64,000 nt of DNA from Salinimicrobium sp049680855 (GTDB lineage: Bacteria > Bacteroidota > Bacteroidia > Flavobacteriales > Flavobacteriaceae). The notes beneath the pieces are model-generated. The model saw only the letters and a program-made list of their open reading frames with translations, ran no database searches and had not been told where the DNA came from. Made by a program: the position numbers and the translations under genes. The first letter of the stretch is position 1, and every line of letters starts with the position of its first letter. The DNA is taken from positions 1 to 64,000 of the forward strand of contig NZ_JBMPGS010000003.1 of the NCBI RefSeq assembly GCF_049680855.1, written 5' to 3'. This document shows positions 45,489 through 53,193 of this stretch, piece by piece.

Positions 45489-46692
45489 GAAATAACCCGA
45501 TTAGTTCTTTAATAATATCATTCGCCACCTGCTTTTTCGGCTTTAAAGCAAAATCCTTTTTCTCGCCTCCTTTAAAAAGAATCGAAATTTTATTCGTTTC
45601 CTTTTGAAAACCGGCACCCTCGTCTTTTAGGGAATTAAGTACAATAAAATCCAGTTTCTTTCTTTTCAATTTTCCAAGGGCGTTCTCTTCCTCATTTTCA
45701 GTTTCAAGCGCAAAACCTATCAGGATCTGTTCCTTTTTCCTTTCCCCAAGGCTGGCCAGAATATCCGGATTCTTTTGCAACTCTAAAATGAGGTTTTCGC
45801 TGTTCTTTTTTATTTTTTGTGTCGCCACATTTTTTGGCCGATAATCTGAAACCGCCGCCGAAGCGATTGCGGCATCCATTTTTTCAAAATGCTCGTGCGC
45901 GGCATCATACATTTCCTGAGCAGATTTCACCCTGATTACCTCAATTCCAAAACCGGGATCGGTCAAATGTGTAGGACCTGAAATGAGAACAACTTCTGCT
46001 CCCATTATTGCTGCTGCTTTCGCCAGTTCGTAACCCATTTTTCCGCTGGAATGATTCCCTATAAAACGAACAGGATCAATGGCTTCGTATGTAGGGCCGG
46101 CAGTAATTAAGATCTTTTTATTCCGAAGCGGTAAGGATTCAGAAATGTGGTTTTCGATGAACTTTAGGATTTCTTCCGGCTCGGCCATTCTTCCTTCTCC
46201 TGAAAGTCCGCTGGCAAGTTCTCCCGTACCTGCAGGAATCATAATATTCCCGTAAGAAATGAGCTTTTGAAAGCTATCTTTGGTGGAAGGATGCTGGTAC
46301 ATATCCAAATCCATCGCCGGAGCAAAATAAACAGGACATTTAGCTGAAAGATAGGTGGCAAGCAAGAAATTATCTGAATTCCCAGATGCCATTTTTGAGA
46401 GGGAATTGGCTGTGGCTGGTGCAATGAGCATAAGATCTGCCCAAAGGCCCAATTCAACATGGTTATTCCATTGTTGATTTTCATCTTCCTCCTTTGTAAA
46501 AGAGGAAAAGACTTCATTTTTTGAAAGAGTTGATAAGGTAAGTGGTGTTATAAAATCTTTTGCGGCAGGAGTCATCACGACTTTCACCTCTGCCCCTGCT
46601 TTCACCAACAACCTTACCAGGAAAGCTGTTTTATAAGCGGCAATACCAGCAGTAACACCTATTAGTATTTTCTTGCCGCTTATAATTGACAT
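45481..46692 (-). CDS. coaBC: Bifunctional phosphopantothenoylcysteine decarboxylase/synthetase
   Basis: 403 aa. N-terminal CoaC flavoprotein decarboxylase (1-180): KILIGVTAGIAAYKT, the FMN/His region HVELGLWADLMLIAPATANS, and the PAMDLDMY clamp. C-terminal CoaB synthetase (about 190-403): ILITAGPTYEAIDPVRFIGNHSSGKMG, with AAVSDYRP. Two middle steps of CoA synthesis. It lies 6 nt after rpoZ and overlaps porD. Confidence 0.95.
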   Translation of the reverse strand: MSIISGKKILIGVTAGIAAYKTAFLVRLLVKAGAEVKVVMTPAAKDFITPLTLSTLSKNEVFSSFTKEEDENQQWNNHVELGLWADLMLIAPATANSLSKMASGNSDNFLLATYLSAKCPVYFAPAMDLDMYQHPSTKDSFQKLISYGNIMIPAGTGELASGLSGEGRMAEPEEILKFIENHISESLPLRNKKILITAGPTYEAIDPVRFIGNHSSGKMGYELAKAAAIMGAEVVLISGPTHLTDPGFGIEVIRVKSAQEMYDAAHEHFEKMDAAIASAAVSDYRPKNVATQKIKKNSENLILELQKNPDILASLGERKKEQILIGFALETENEEENALGKLKRKKLDFIVLNSLKDEGAGFQKETNKISILFKGGEKKDFALKPKKQVANDIIKELIGLFHA

Positions 46693-46698
46693 AATTAT

Positions 46699-47025
46699 CT
46701 ATTCTTCGCTTTTTGTGTTGCGAAAATATACTTTGTCTTCCAACCATTCCTGAACAGCTAAAGAATGAGGCTTCGGAAGTTTTTCATAAAATTTGGAAAC
46801 TTCGATTTGTTCTTTGTTTTCAAAGATCTCATCAAGACTGTCATTGTAAGTAGCAAACTCATCAAGTTTCTCTAAAAGCTCCTTTTTGATCTCGGTATTG
46901 ATTTGAGAAGCTCTTTTAGAAATAATTGAAATTGCTTCGTAAATGTTATTTGTAGGCGCATCAACTGAATTTTTATTCAGCGTGGTAGTGTTAACGGGCG
47001 CGTCTGTTCTTTTTAGATCCATCAT
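46699..47025 (-). CDS. rpoZ: RNA polymerase omega subunit
   Basis: 108 aa, the Bacteroidota omega type. Core motif NNIYEAISIISKRASQIN near residue 25-45; C-terminal PHSLAVQEWLEDKVYFR. It assists assembly of the beta' subunit. It lies 12 nt after bamD and 6 nt before coaBC. Confidence 0.9.
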   Translation of the reverse strand: MMDLKRTDAPVNTTTLNKNSVDAPTNNIYEAISIISKRASQINTEIKKELLEKLDEFATYNDSLDEIFENKEQIEVSKFYEKLPKPHSLAVQEWLEDKVYFRNTKSEE

Positions 47026-47037
47026 AATACTTCTTGA

Positions 47038-47853
47038 TTATAAATTTTGTTGTCTTGTCTCAATATCTGAAAAGGCAGCATCGGCCTCAGAGATAAATTC
47101 TCCTTCGGGATAATACCTTTTATAGTCGTTGTAATATTTCAATGCTACTTCCAGCCTTTCTTCCATCGCGTAAGCATAAGAGTTGATCGCATAAAGGTAA
47201 GCCGACTCTAGTTTGTAAAAGAAGGCCATTTCACGAAATGGGGAACCTGGATAATCTAGCAGGAAATTATCAAAAGCAGTAATAGCTGCTTTATAATTTC
47301 TTGTATGGTGGTATTGCTTGGCTATTTCATAGGCTTTCTTTTCAAGCTTTACGCGCAGTTCAGTCACCAGCACATTAGCTTCATCCATTTTTTCACTCTC
47401 CGGGAAACGATTTATAAAAGTCTGTAATTTACCAATGGCCTTAATCGTTTCTGTTTGGTCCAGGTCATATCGCGGAGAAAGAAAATAGTAACTTTTCGCG
47501 CCTTTAAAAGCGCCTTCTTCAAGTTTATCACTTTCCGAATAAGATTCCACGAAGCGCTCAAACTGATATCCCGAAAGGAAATAATCTCCCAGCTCGTAAT
47601 AGGTATCAGCATACAGGAACATTAATTTCTGCGCCTGGGGTTTCCCTCTGTACGCAGGAACGATTTGCTCAAAAAGCCTAAGGGCTTTCCTGAATTTTCT
47701 TCGTTCATTACCTTCACCGGCCTTGGCTTCATTGTACAGTTTCTCTGCAGTACTATACTTCAAACCGGTGTCCTCGCTTTTTAAAACTTTTTGATACTGA
47801 CTGCAGGATGCAGCTAAGATCAAAATACTAAGTAAGAGTATTCCTTTTTTCAT
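47038..47853 (-). CDS. bamD: Outer-membrane assembly lipoprotein BamD
   Basis: 271 aa from the ATG at 47853 with lipoprotein signal MKKGILLLSILILAASCSQ (Cys17). TPR repeats follow: RKALRLFEQIVPAYRG, YADTYYELGDYFLSGYQFERFVE, AIGKLQTFINRFPES. BamD is a subunit of the BAM complex that inserts beta-barrels, such as the TonB receptor and DUF5686 proteins, in the outer membrane. The start at 47868 is excluded by a TACTTTTG box at 47873-47880, whose start point would fall near it. Confidence 0.93.
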   Translation of the reverse strand: MKKGILLLSILILAASCSQYQKVLKSEDTGLKYSTAEKLYNEAKAGEGNERRKFRKALRLFEQIVPAYRGKPQAQKLMFLYADTYYELGDYFLSGYQFERFVESYSESDKLEEGAFKGAKSYYFLSPRYDLDQTETIKAIGKLQTFINRFPESEKMDEANVLVTELRVKLEKKAYEIAKQYHHTRNYKAAITAFDNFLLDYPGSPFREMAFFYKLESAYLYAINSYAYAMEERLEVALKYYNDYKRYYPEGEFISEADAAFSDIETRQQNL

Positions 47854-47872
47854 TCTTTGTAAAAACATCTGG

Positions 47873-47880
47873 CAAAAGTA
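47873..47880 (-). promoter_or_regulatory. -7 box (TACTTTTG) of bamD
   Basis: A perfect TAnnTTTG on the minus strand, 19 nt before the ATG at 47853. Probably the promoter of bamD-rpoZ-coaBC-porD. Confidence 0.5.
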
Positions 47881-47965
47881 CTCTTTTCTGCCATATTATA
47901 AAAACTTTCATAACAGGCATATTTTTTTCCAAATACCTGTAGATACAGGTGCTTCACCCGTCCTG

Positions 47966-48841
47966 TTAAAAACGTTCTACAAAAGAATTTATTTTATCTG
48001 TAAGATTTCCACTTGCTTCTACCAATGGTAGCCGCAAATTATTGCTGCAAATGTCCTTTTTGGCTAACAAAGCTTTTATTCCTACAGGATTTCCCTCAGC
48101 AAAAATAAGATCTATGGAAGGAGCGATGCGATAATGCAAATCATAAGCCTTATCTACCTGCCTATCCAGACCCAGTTTTACCATTTCTGAAAATTCTGAA
48201 GGAAAACCCTGCCCAATGACAGAAATTACTCCATGCCCGCCTGCAAGCACCATAGGCAAGGTGATCATATCATCTCCTGAAATAATCAAAAAATCTTCGG
48301 GCACAAGGCTTTTTAACTTCATCGCCTGCACTATATCTCCCGCCGCTTCTTTAATGCCAATGATATTATCAAAATCTTGCGCAAGTCGTTTTACTGTTTC
48401 AGGGAGCATGTTTGAGGCTGTTCTTCCGGGAACGTTGTAAAGGATCACAGGAATCGGGGAAGCCTCGGCTACCACTTTAAAATGCTGATAAATTCCCTCC
48501 TGGCTGGGTTTACTGTAAAATGGAGAAACCGAAAGTACTGCCTGGAATGCAGAAAGATCTGTGCTTTTCAATTCCTGGGCTACAGCGGCGGTGTTATTCC
48601 CACCAATTCCCAAAACCAGTGGTAATTCCTCATTGTTTTCAGCTATAACTGTTTCAATAACTAGCTGTTTCTCTTCCTTATTCAAAGTGGCACTTTCAGC
48701 TGTGGTTCCTAAAACCACCAAGTAATCCACCCCATTTTCAATCTGAAACCTTACAAGCTTTCTCAGGGCTTCAGCATCTACAGTTTTATCATTCTTAAAA
48801 GGTGTAATTAAAGCCACTCCTGTGCCAACAAATTCGTTCAT
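47966..48841 (-). CDS. dapA: 4-hydroxy-tetrahydrodipicolinate synthase
   Basis: 291 aa. Condenses pyruvate and aspartate semialdehyde on the lysine/diaminopimelate pathway. N-terminus GTGVALITPFK, pyruvate site GTTAESATL, Tyr in PVILYNVPGRTASNML and Schiff-base Lys in IIGIKEAAGD. It overlaps the stop of the DUF6913 gene by 4 nt. BamD follows 112 bp downstream under its own promoter. Confidence 0.96.
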   Translation of the reverse strand: MNEFVGTGVALITPFKNDKTVDAEALRKLVRFQIENGVDYLVVLGTTAESATLNKEEKQLVIETVIAENNEELPLVLGIGGNNTAAVAQELKSTDLSAFQAVLSVSPFYSKPSQEGIYQHFKVVAEASPIPVILYNVPGRTASNMLPETVKRLAQDFDNIIGIKEAAGDIVQAMKLKSLVPEDFLIISGDDMITLPMVLAGGHGVISVIGQGFPSEFSEMVKLGLDRQVDKAYDLHYRIAPSIDLIFAEGNPVGIKALLAKKDICSNNLRLPLVEASGNLTDKINSFVERF

Positions 48842-49362
48842 TCTCTTATCTTGTTTAAAATTTTTAAATACTTCTTCAGTTCTGAAATAAAGATCTCAGG
48901 TTCCTCAAATTTGGCAGCAATAGAGATGTCAAAAATGTCATTTTCTGCCTTACTTCTCGCAACCTTTAAAGAGGCTGTAGAAGCTGCTGCCATTAAATTC
49001 AAAAGCTCATTTTCATTTTCAGGAAAAGCAATTAATAAATCATATTTATGATGGACAAAATCCCGCACTTCCTCGCTTCTAAAATTTCCATTCCATGTAA
49101 TTTCTGAAGCCGTAATAACCAAACCTTTAAAATCTTCTTTCCCTGCTGAAATTTTGGTTACAAGAACCAGTTGAAAATCCTGCTCATTAACCTTTAGAAA
49201 ATCTCTGAGCTTTACAAAAGCATCAATGATTTCAGTCTTAGCATGATCCAGAAGAACAACGATGCTTTTCACTTCTTTAGACTCTTCAGAAAATGCTCTT
49301 TTCTGAAGCAAAGCTGCCACTTTTTTCCTGGCAAACCCAAGCTTTATATTATAAATAACCAC
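48838..49362 (-). CDS. DUF6913 family protein (GTG start)
   Basis: 174 aa from a GTG at 49362. Contains a helical N-terminus with a basic patch (GFARKKVAALLQKRAF), then an alpha/beta body (VKSIVVLLDHAK...) of the flavobacterial DUF6913 type. Cytoplasmic; no catalytic motif seen. A TAATTTTG box lies 4 nt before the GTG. Overlaps dapA by 4 nt, so it is the first gene of the dapA transcript. Confidence 0.7.
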   Translation of the reverse strand: MVIYNIKLGFARKKVAALLQKRAFSEESKEVKSIVVLLDHAKTEIIDAFVKLRDFLKVNEQDFQLVLVTKISAGKEDFKGLVITASEITWNGNFRSEEVRDFVHHKYDLLIAFPENENELLNLMAAASTASLKVARSKAENDIFDISIAAKFEEPEIFISELKKYLKILNKIRE

Positions 49363-49366
49363 GATG

Positions 49367-49374
49367 CAAAATTA
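49367..49374 (-). promoter_or_regulatory. -7 box (TAATTTTG), 4 nt before the DUF6913 GTG
   Basis: A perfect TAnnTTTG on the minus strand; as with smpB and rprX, it leaves almost no leader. Confidence 0.45.
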
Positions 49375-49417
49375 GTTATATATTACACATGCCGGTATGT
49401 GTATTAAGAAATTATGA

Positions 49418-50143
49418 CTAAACTAGGTTAAGGAGGCGCAGCTTCTTTTCCCTGGTAGAAAAGAATAGAAATATCATTAAGAAAGCAGCAAATCTTGTAA
49501 GGAGTCCGGCAAGTTCAACGCTAACATCTTTAGTGTAAAAAATTGCCATATCCTGCAGCACATTTGAAAAAATAAAGGAAAGTATAAAGCAAATGAAGTA
49601 AACAGATTTCCGGGAAAAAGAATTGAGGTAATAAATTAAACCTGTAACGGCAAGAACCAAAAGACTCAGATAAAACAAGATGTATATCAAAAACTGAAAG
49701 CCGTCCCTAAAATTCGTTTTTATTTCTACCACATGTAGAGAAAGTAAATAGGAATAGATACCCACTACAAGAACAAAATAGAATCTAACCCGCCTTCTTC
49801 CTTTGGAATATTCGGTATAAAGAACTACTTCCTTAAACAGGAACCAGAAACAAATAAGCCAAAAGCTAACAGCTAAATAGTTAAAATACCAGAAATCACT
49901 AAAAACATTTGCAATACCGGCAAAGAACAACCCAATAAAGAAGCCATAATAATTAGATAGAGAACCAGAGATATTTTTGTGGAAAAACCCGAACAAAGAG
50001 AGAATCAGCAAGAATTGAGAAACATCCTGCAGCCACGTGATCTCATAAAAAATACCGAGGATTCCCAGGAGAAGAACAGCAGAGCCCAAGAAACCGGACA
50101 AAAATTTTAGCTTGAATGTCCATCTAAATAACTGCAACATCAT
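49418..50143 (-). CDS. Multi-spanning membrane protein, hypothetical
   Basis: 241 aa with about seven hydrophobic segments spread evenly, short loops with basic residues (YSKGRRRVRFYF near 115, STREKKLR at the end). No active-site motif seen. Its size and topology resemble the neighbouring membrane protein at 50197, on the same strand 53 bp upstream; they look like a diverged pair. Topology is reminiscent of YhhN/TMEM86 lysoplasmalogenase-like proteins but no diagnostic residue supports this. Confidence 0.6.
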   Translation of the reverse strand: MMLQLFRWTFKLKFLSGFLGSAVLLLGILGIFYEITWLQDVSQFLLILSLFGFFHKNISGSLSNYYGFFIGLFFAGIANVFSDFWYFNYLAVSFWLICFWFLFKEVVLYTEYSKGRRRVRFYFVLVVGIYSYLLSLHVVEIKTNFRDGFQFLIYILFYLSLLVLAVTGLIYYLNSFSRKSVYFICFILSFIFSNVLQDMAIFYTKDVSVELAGLLTRFAAFLMIFLFFSTREKKLRLLNLV

Positions 50144-50196
50144 TAATTAATATTCTTGAATCCAGATTCTGTCCTTCACGAATTTATTTTAAAAGA

Positions 50197-50883
50197 TCAA
50201 AAACATCCCCAAATTCCAATCCACCTGCGGTTGAGTGAATACTTCACCAGGCAGTAAAACATGAATATATGAAAGGTGGGAAAAAAGAGATTCACACTTA
50301 TATCCTGCAATATATATAGCTTAAAGTACAAAGATAATTCAGAAACCAGAAGCGAAGCTGAAGCCAACATCAACCACAAGGAGGTCCAATGAGATTTAAT
50401 TAAATAACCCGTAAAAGCAATTGCAAGTAAAACCGAGAGCAAAACAAGATACAAATAGGTGGCAATCGTATAAGATGGTATTACCTCAGGCACGGTATCG
50501 GCCATAGTGTAGGTTAAAAATCCAAGAAAGCTATACATGATCAGGAGGGAAATCATTTCAACCTTGTGCAGATAAGCTCGCGGAAATCCAATTATTCCGC
50601 ACAAATACCAAAGAAGAATTCCTACACTAAATAAGACCATCACCGCCAAAGGATAATTGCTAAAGCCATTCGTCATAAGAATATCCCGGGCATAAAAGCA
50701 AATAATAACGATCACCATGGGCCAAAATATTCGATCGGCCTTCTTAAAGTAGTATAAAAGGAGCGTTGGAACCATAGTGAAATTAGCCACTTTATAAACG
50801 GTGGGAAGTTCAAAAAAAGAACCTATACTAAAAAGCACCGCCAAAATAAGAAAGGTGATAAAAATCACGCCGGTTTGTTTCAA
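50197..50883 (-). CDS. Multi-spanning membrane protein, hypothetical, YhhN-like topology
   Basis: 228 aa with about eight hydrophobic segments (first at 7-25, last near 195-215). Features such as FPRAYLHKVEMISLLIMY and SLYFKLYILQDISV are found in flavobacterial relatives; it might be a remote YhhN-like protein, which would be a lysoplasmalogenase. I cannot confirm it. It precedes the related-looking gene at 49418. Confidence 0.6.
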   Translation of the reverse strand: MKQTGVIFITFLILAVLFSIGSFFELPTVYKVANFTMVPTLLLYYFKKADRIFWPMVIVIICFYARDILMTNGFSNYPLAVMVLFSVGILLWYLCGIIGFPRAYLHKVEMISLLIMYSFLGFLTYTMADTVPEVIPSYTIATYLYLVLLSVLLAIAFTGYLIKSHWTSLWLMLASASLLVSELSLYFKLYILQDISVNLFFPTFHIFMFYCLVKYSLNRRWIGIWGCF

Positions 50884-51043
50884 TCTTTAATGATTAGACC
50901 TGAGGCGACTAAAATAGAAAAATTAAGATTTCTACCACAAGAAAAAACGGATTTTCCATTCTTTTTCCCATTTTTCCGAAGATTCCTTAAGAGGCTATTC
51001 TTTGGTAAATATTACATGCCTGATTAAAATGAAGGAAATTCCT

Positions 51044-51051
51044 TAATTTTG
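51044..51051 (+). promoter_or_regulatory. -7 box (TAATTTTG) of the split 5'-nucleotidase genes
   Basis: A perfect TAnnTTTG, 21 nt before the ATG at 51073. No clear -33 TTG. Confidence 0.5.
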
Positions 51052-51072
51052 AGAATTGTTTTAAATGACATC

Positions 51073-51828
51073 ATGAAAGCACCTTTTTTGATATTTTCAG
51101 CACTTCTTCTCACCTTAATTTCATGCGGTGAAACAAATTATAAAGTTTCCAAAATAGAGGGAAAACAAATTGCCATAAAAGATTCTATCCTTGCCAATGA
51201 TTCAATCTTAGATTTTATAGCACCTTATAAAGAACGCTTAGCACAGGAAATGGATTCGGTACTGGCCTACGCACCAAACAACCTTAGCGAAACAAATAGA
51301 GATCTTAATATAGCCCTTGGAAATATGATGGCAGATGCCGTTATGGAATTATCTAACCCTGTTTTTAAAGCCAGGACCGGGAATAATTTGGACATGGTAC
51401 TCCTAAATCACGGCGGGATACGCTCATCCATTAATAAAGGTGCAGTTACTACAAAAACTGCCTATCAACTTATGCCATTCGAAAATGAGGTGGTGGTCGC
51501 ACATTTAAAGGGAGAGCAGATCAAGGAAATCGTACGTTATCTTATTGAAGGACAAACTGCTCATCCCATTGCAGGAATGGAACTTGCGCTTGATGCTAAT
51601 AACGAAATTCAAAAAGCTCTTGTGCAGGGAAAACCTATACAGGACGATAAGATCTATTATGTAGCCACCAACGATTATCTTTATGAAGGAGGGGACAATA
51701 TGAACTTCTTTTCCAAATCTCAGGAAGTAACAGCTCTGGATTATAAGATTAGAAATATACTCATAGATTATTTTAAGTTAAAGGACACCATTGCTCCTGT
51801 AGTTGATCAAAGATTTATTAGAAACTAA
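51073..51828 (+). CDS. 5'-nucleotidase C-terminal-domain lipoprotein
   Basis: 251 aa from the ATG at 51073 with lipoprotein signal LLTLISCGET. Only the substrate-binding C-terminal domain of UshA-type 5'-nucleotidases is present: MVLLNHGGIRSSINKG, QLMPFENEVVVAHLKG and YVATNDYLYEGGDNMNFF. The catalytic metallophosphatase half is the next gene, which starts 1 nt after this stop. The pair would work as a two-chain enzyme or as separate parts in the periplasm. Confidence 0.88.
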   Translation: MKAPFLIFSALLLTLISCGETNYKVSKIEGKQIAIKDSILANDSILDFIAPYKERLAQEMDSVLAYAPNNLSETNRDLNIALGNMMADAVMELSNPVFKARTGNNLDMVLLNHGGIRSSINKGAVTTKTAYQLMPFENEVVVAHLKGEQIKEIVRYLIEGQTAHPIAGMELALDANNEIQKALVQGKPIQDDKIYYVATNDYLYEGGDNMNFFSKSQEVTALDYKIRNILIDYFKLKDTIAPVVDQRFIRN

Positions 51829-51829
51829 G

Positions 51830-52741
51830 ATGGAAAGAAGAACTTTTTTGAAACAAACGGCAGCCGCAGGAGCCGTGGCCAGCGTGGGAAGTTTAGGATT
51901 ATTCTCATTTTCTCCGGAACAAAAGCGAAAACATATTACCATTCTACACACCAATGATGTGCATAGTCATATCGAGCCTTTCGACCCTACTGATGCAAAA
52001 TTTCCAAATCAGGGAGGAGTAGCACGAAGATATACCCTAATAAATAACATTCGGAAAGAGAACCCCAACACGCTCCTGCTCGATGCCGGCGATATTTTCC
52101 AGGGAACACCTTATTTCAACTTTTATGGGGGTGAACTCGAGTTTAAGCTCATGAGCAAAATGGGTTATGATGCCGCAACCATTGGAAACCATGATTTTGA
52201 CAATGGAATTGACGGACTCTTCGCACAACTACCACATGCCAATTTCAGTTTTCTAAGCGCGAACTATGACTTTAGCAATACGGTACTGGACGGTCACACC
52301 AAACCATACCAGGTTTTCACCAAAGACGGATTAAGGATTGGCGTATTTGGCCTCGGAATTGAACTCGACGGACTGGTGAACAAAAAATTATACAAAGAAA
52401 CCGTTTATCTTAATCCTGTTGAAACGACCCAGGAAATTACCCGCCAATTAAAGAATGATGAAAATTGTGATCTCATTATTTGCCTTTCACATTTAGGCTA
52501 CCATTATAGAAACGAGAAAATTAACGATCTAAAACTAGCTTCCCTTACTAAGAATATTGATCTAATTATAGGAGGACACACTCATAGTTTCCTTGAAAAA
52601 CCTACTGTGCAAAAGAACAGCGAAGGAAAAAATGTGCTGGTGAATCAGGTGGGCTGGGCCGGACTTAGATTGGGACGTATTGATTTCTACCTTGACAATA
52701 ATGGAAATTCAACAGCCGAAGGAGCAACTATTATCGTATAG
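51830..52741 (+). CDS. Metallophosphatase half of a split 5'-nucleotidase (Tat-exported)
   Basis: 303 aa from the ATG at 51830. The N-terminus MERRTFLKQTAAAGAVASVG is a twin-arginine signal. Calcineurin-like metal ligands are complete: HTNDVHSHIEP, DAGDIFQGTPYF, GNHDFDNG, CLSHLGYHY and GGHTHSF. It should hydrolyse nucleotides or similar phosphate esters in the periplasm. The C-terminal domain normally fused to it is encoded by the gene before it, an inverted domain order. Confidence 0.92.
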   Translation: MERRTFLKQTAAAGAVASVGSLGLFSFSPEQKRKHITILHTNDVHSHIEPFDPTDAKFPNQGGVARRYTLINNIRKENPNTLLLDAGDIFQGTPYFNFYGGELEFKLMSKMGYDAATIGNHDFDNGIDGLFAQLPHANFSFLSANYDFSNTVLDGHTKPYQVFTKDGLRIGVFGLGIELDGLVNKKLYKETVYLNPVETTQEITRQLKNDENCDLIICLSHLGYHYRNEKINDLKLASLTKNIDLIIGGHTHSFLEKPTVQKNSEGKNVLVNQVGWAGLRLGRIDFYLDNNGNSTAEGATIIV

Positions 52742-52791
52742 CAGTCTCAAAAAAGGTATTTTAGGGCTTACTTTTTTTAGCAACCCGCATA

Positions 52792-53193
52792 TTATTTCTG
52801 CTCATTAAATAGATCCTGAAGTTTTTCTACTTTTAATGGTTTGGAAATAAATCCTGCTAAAAATGGATATTGATCCCGTTCTTGCGTAAGGTCTTCAATA
52901 GACGAAGACAACATATAGATTTTAAACTGTTCACGAATCTCGTTATCAAAGTTTTTGAACTCCTCAAGTACCTCCCAGCCGGTCATTGAAGGCATGTTGA
53001 TATCCAAAAACAGCACTGTAGGCCTTGCTTCTGAAAGATTTGCATACTCCTTACTTATTACCTGCAGCGCATTCTCTGGCTTCTCAAACAGTCGAACATT
53101 TGCTTCCCTGTCAAACCTCTTTATAGTATAATTACAAATCAAATTATTAGTCGAGTCATCATCAATGACTATAAAGTGATGTATTTTCTTCAT
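52792..53193 (-). CDS. CheY-like single-domain response regulator
   Basis: 133 aa, receiver only: FIVIDDDSTN acidic pocket, Asp in VLFLDINMPSMTG, SS in the switch position and Lys in ISKPL. No output domain, so it probably passes phosphate on or binds a partner (Rcp1-like). It starts 32 nt inside the end of the eight-PAS kinase and is its likely partner, since the kinase's own receiver lacks the Asp. Confidence 0.9.
   Translation of the reverse strand: MKKIHHFIVIDDDSTNNLICNYTIKRFDREANVRLFEKPENALQVISKEYANLSEARPTVLFLDINMPSMTGWEVLEEFKNFDNEIREQFKIYMLSSSIEDLTQERDQYPFLAGFISKPLKVEKLQDLFNEQK

Noticed and set aside
50890..51024. A 44-codon plus-strand ORF between the membrane proteins and the split nucleotidase
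   Set aside because: Composition is Phe/Lys-rich and unnatural, no ribosome or promoter signal, and the promoter box for 51073 lies after it; likely chance.
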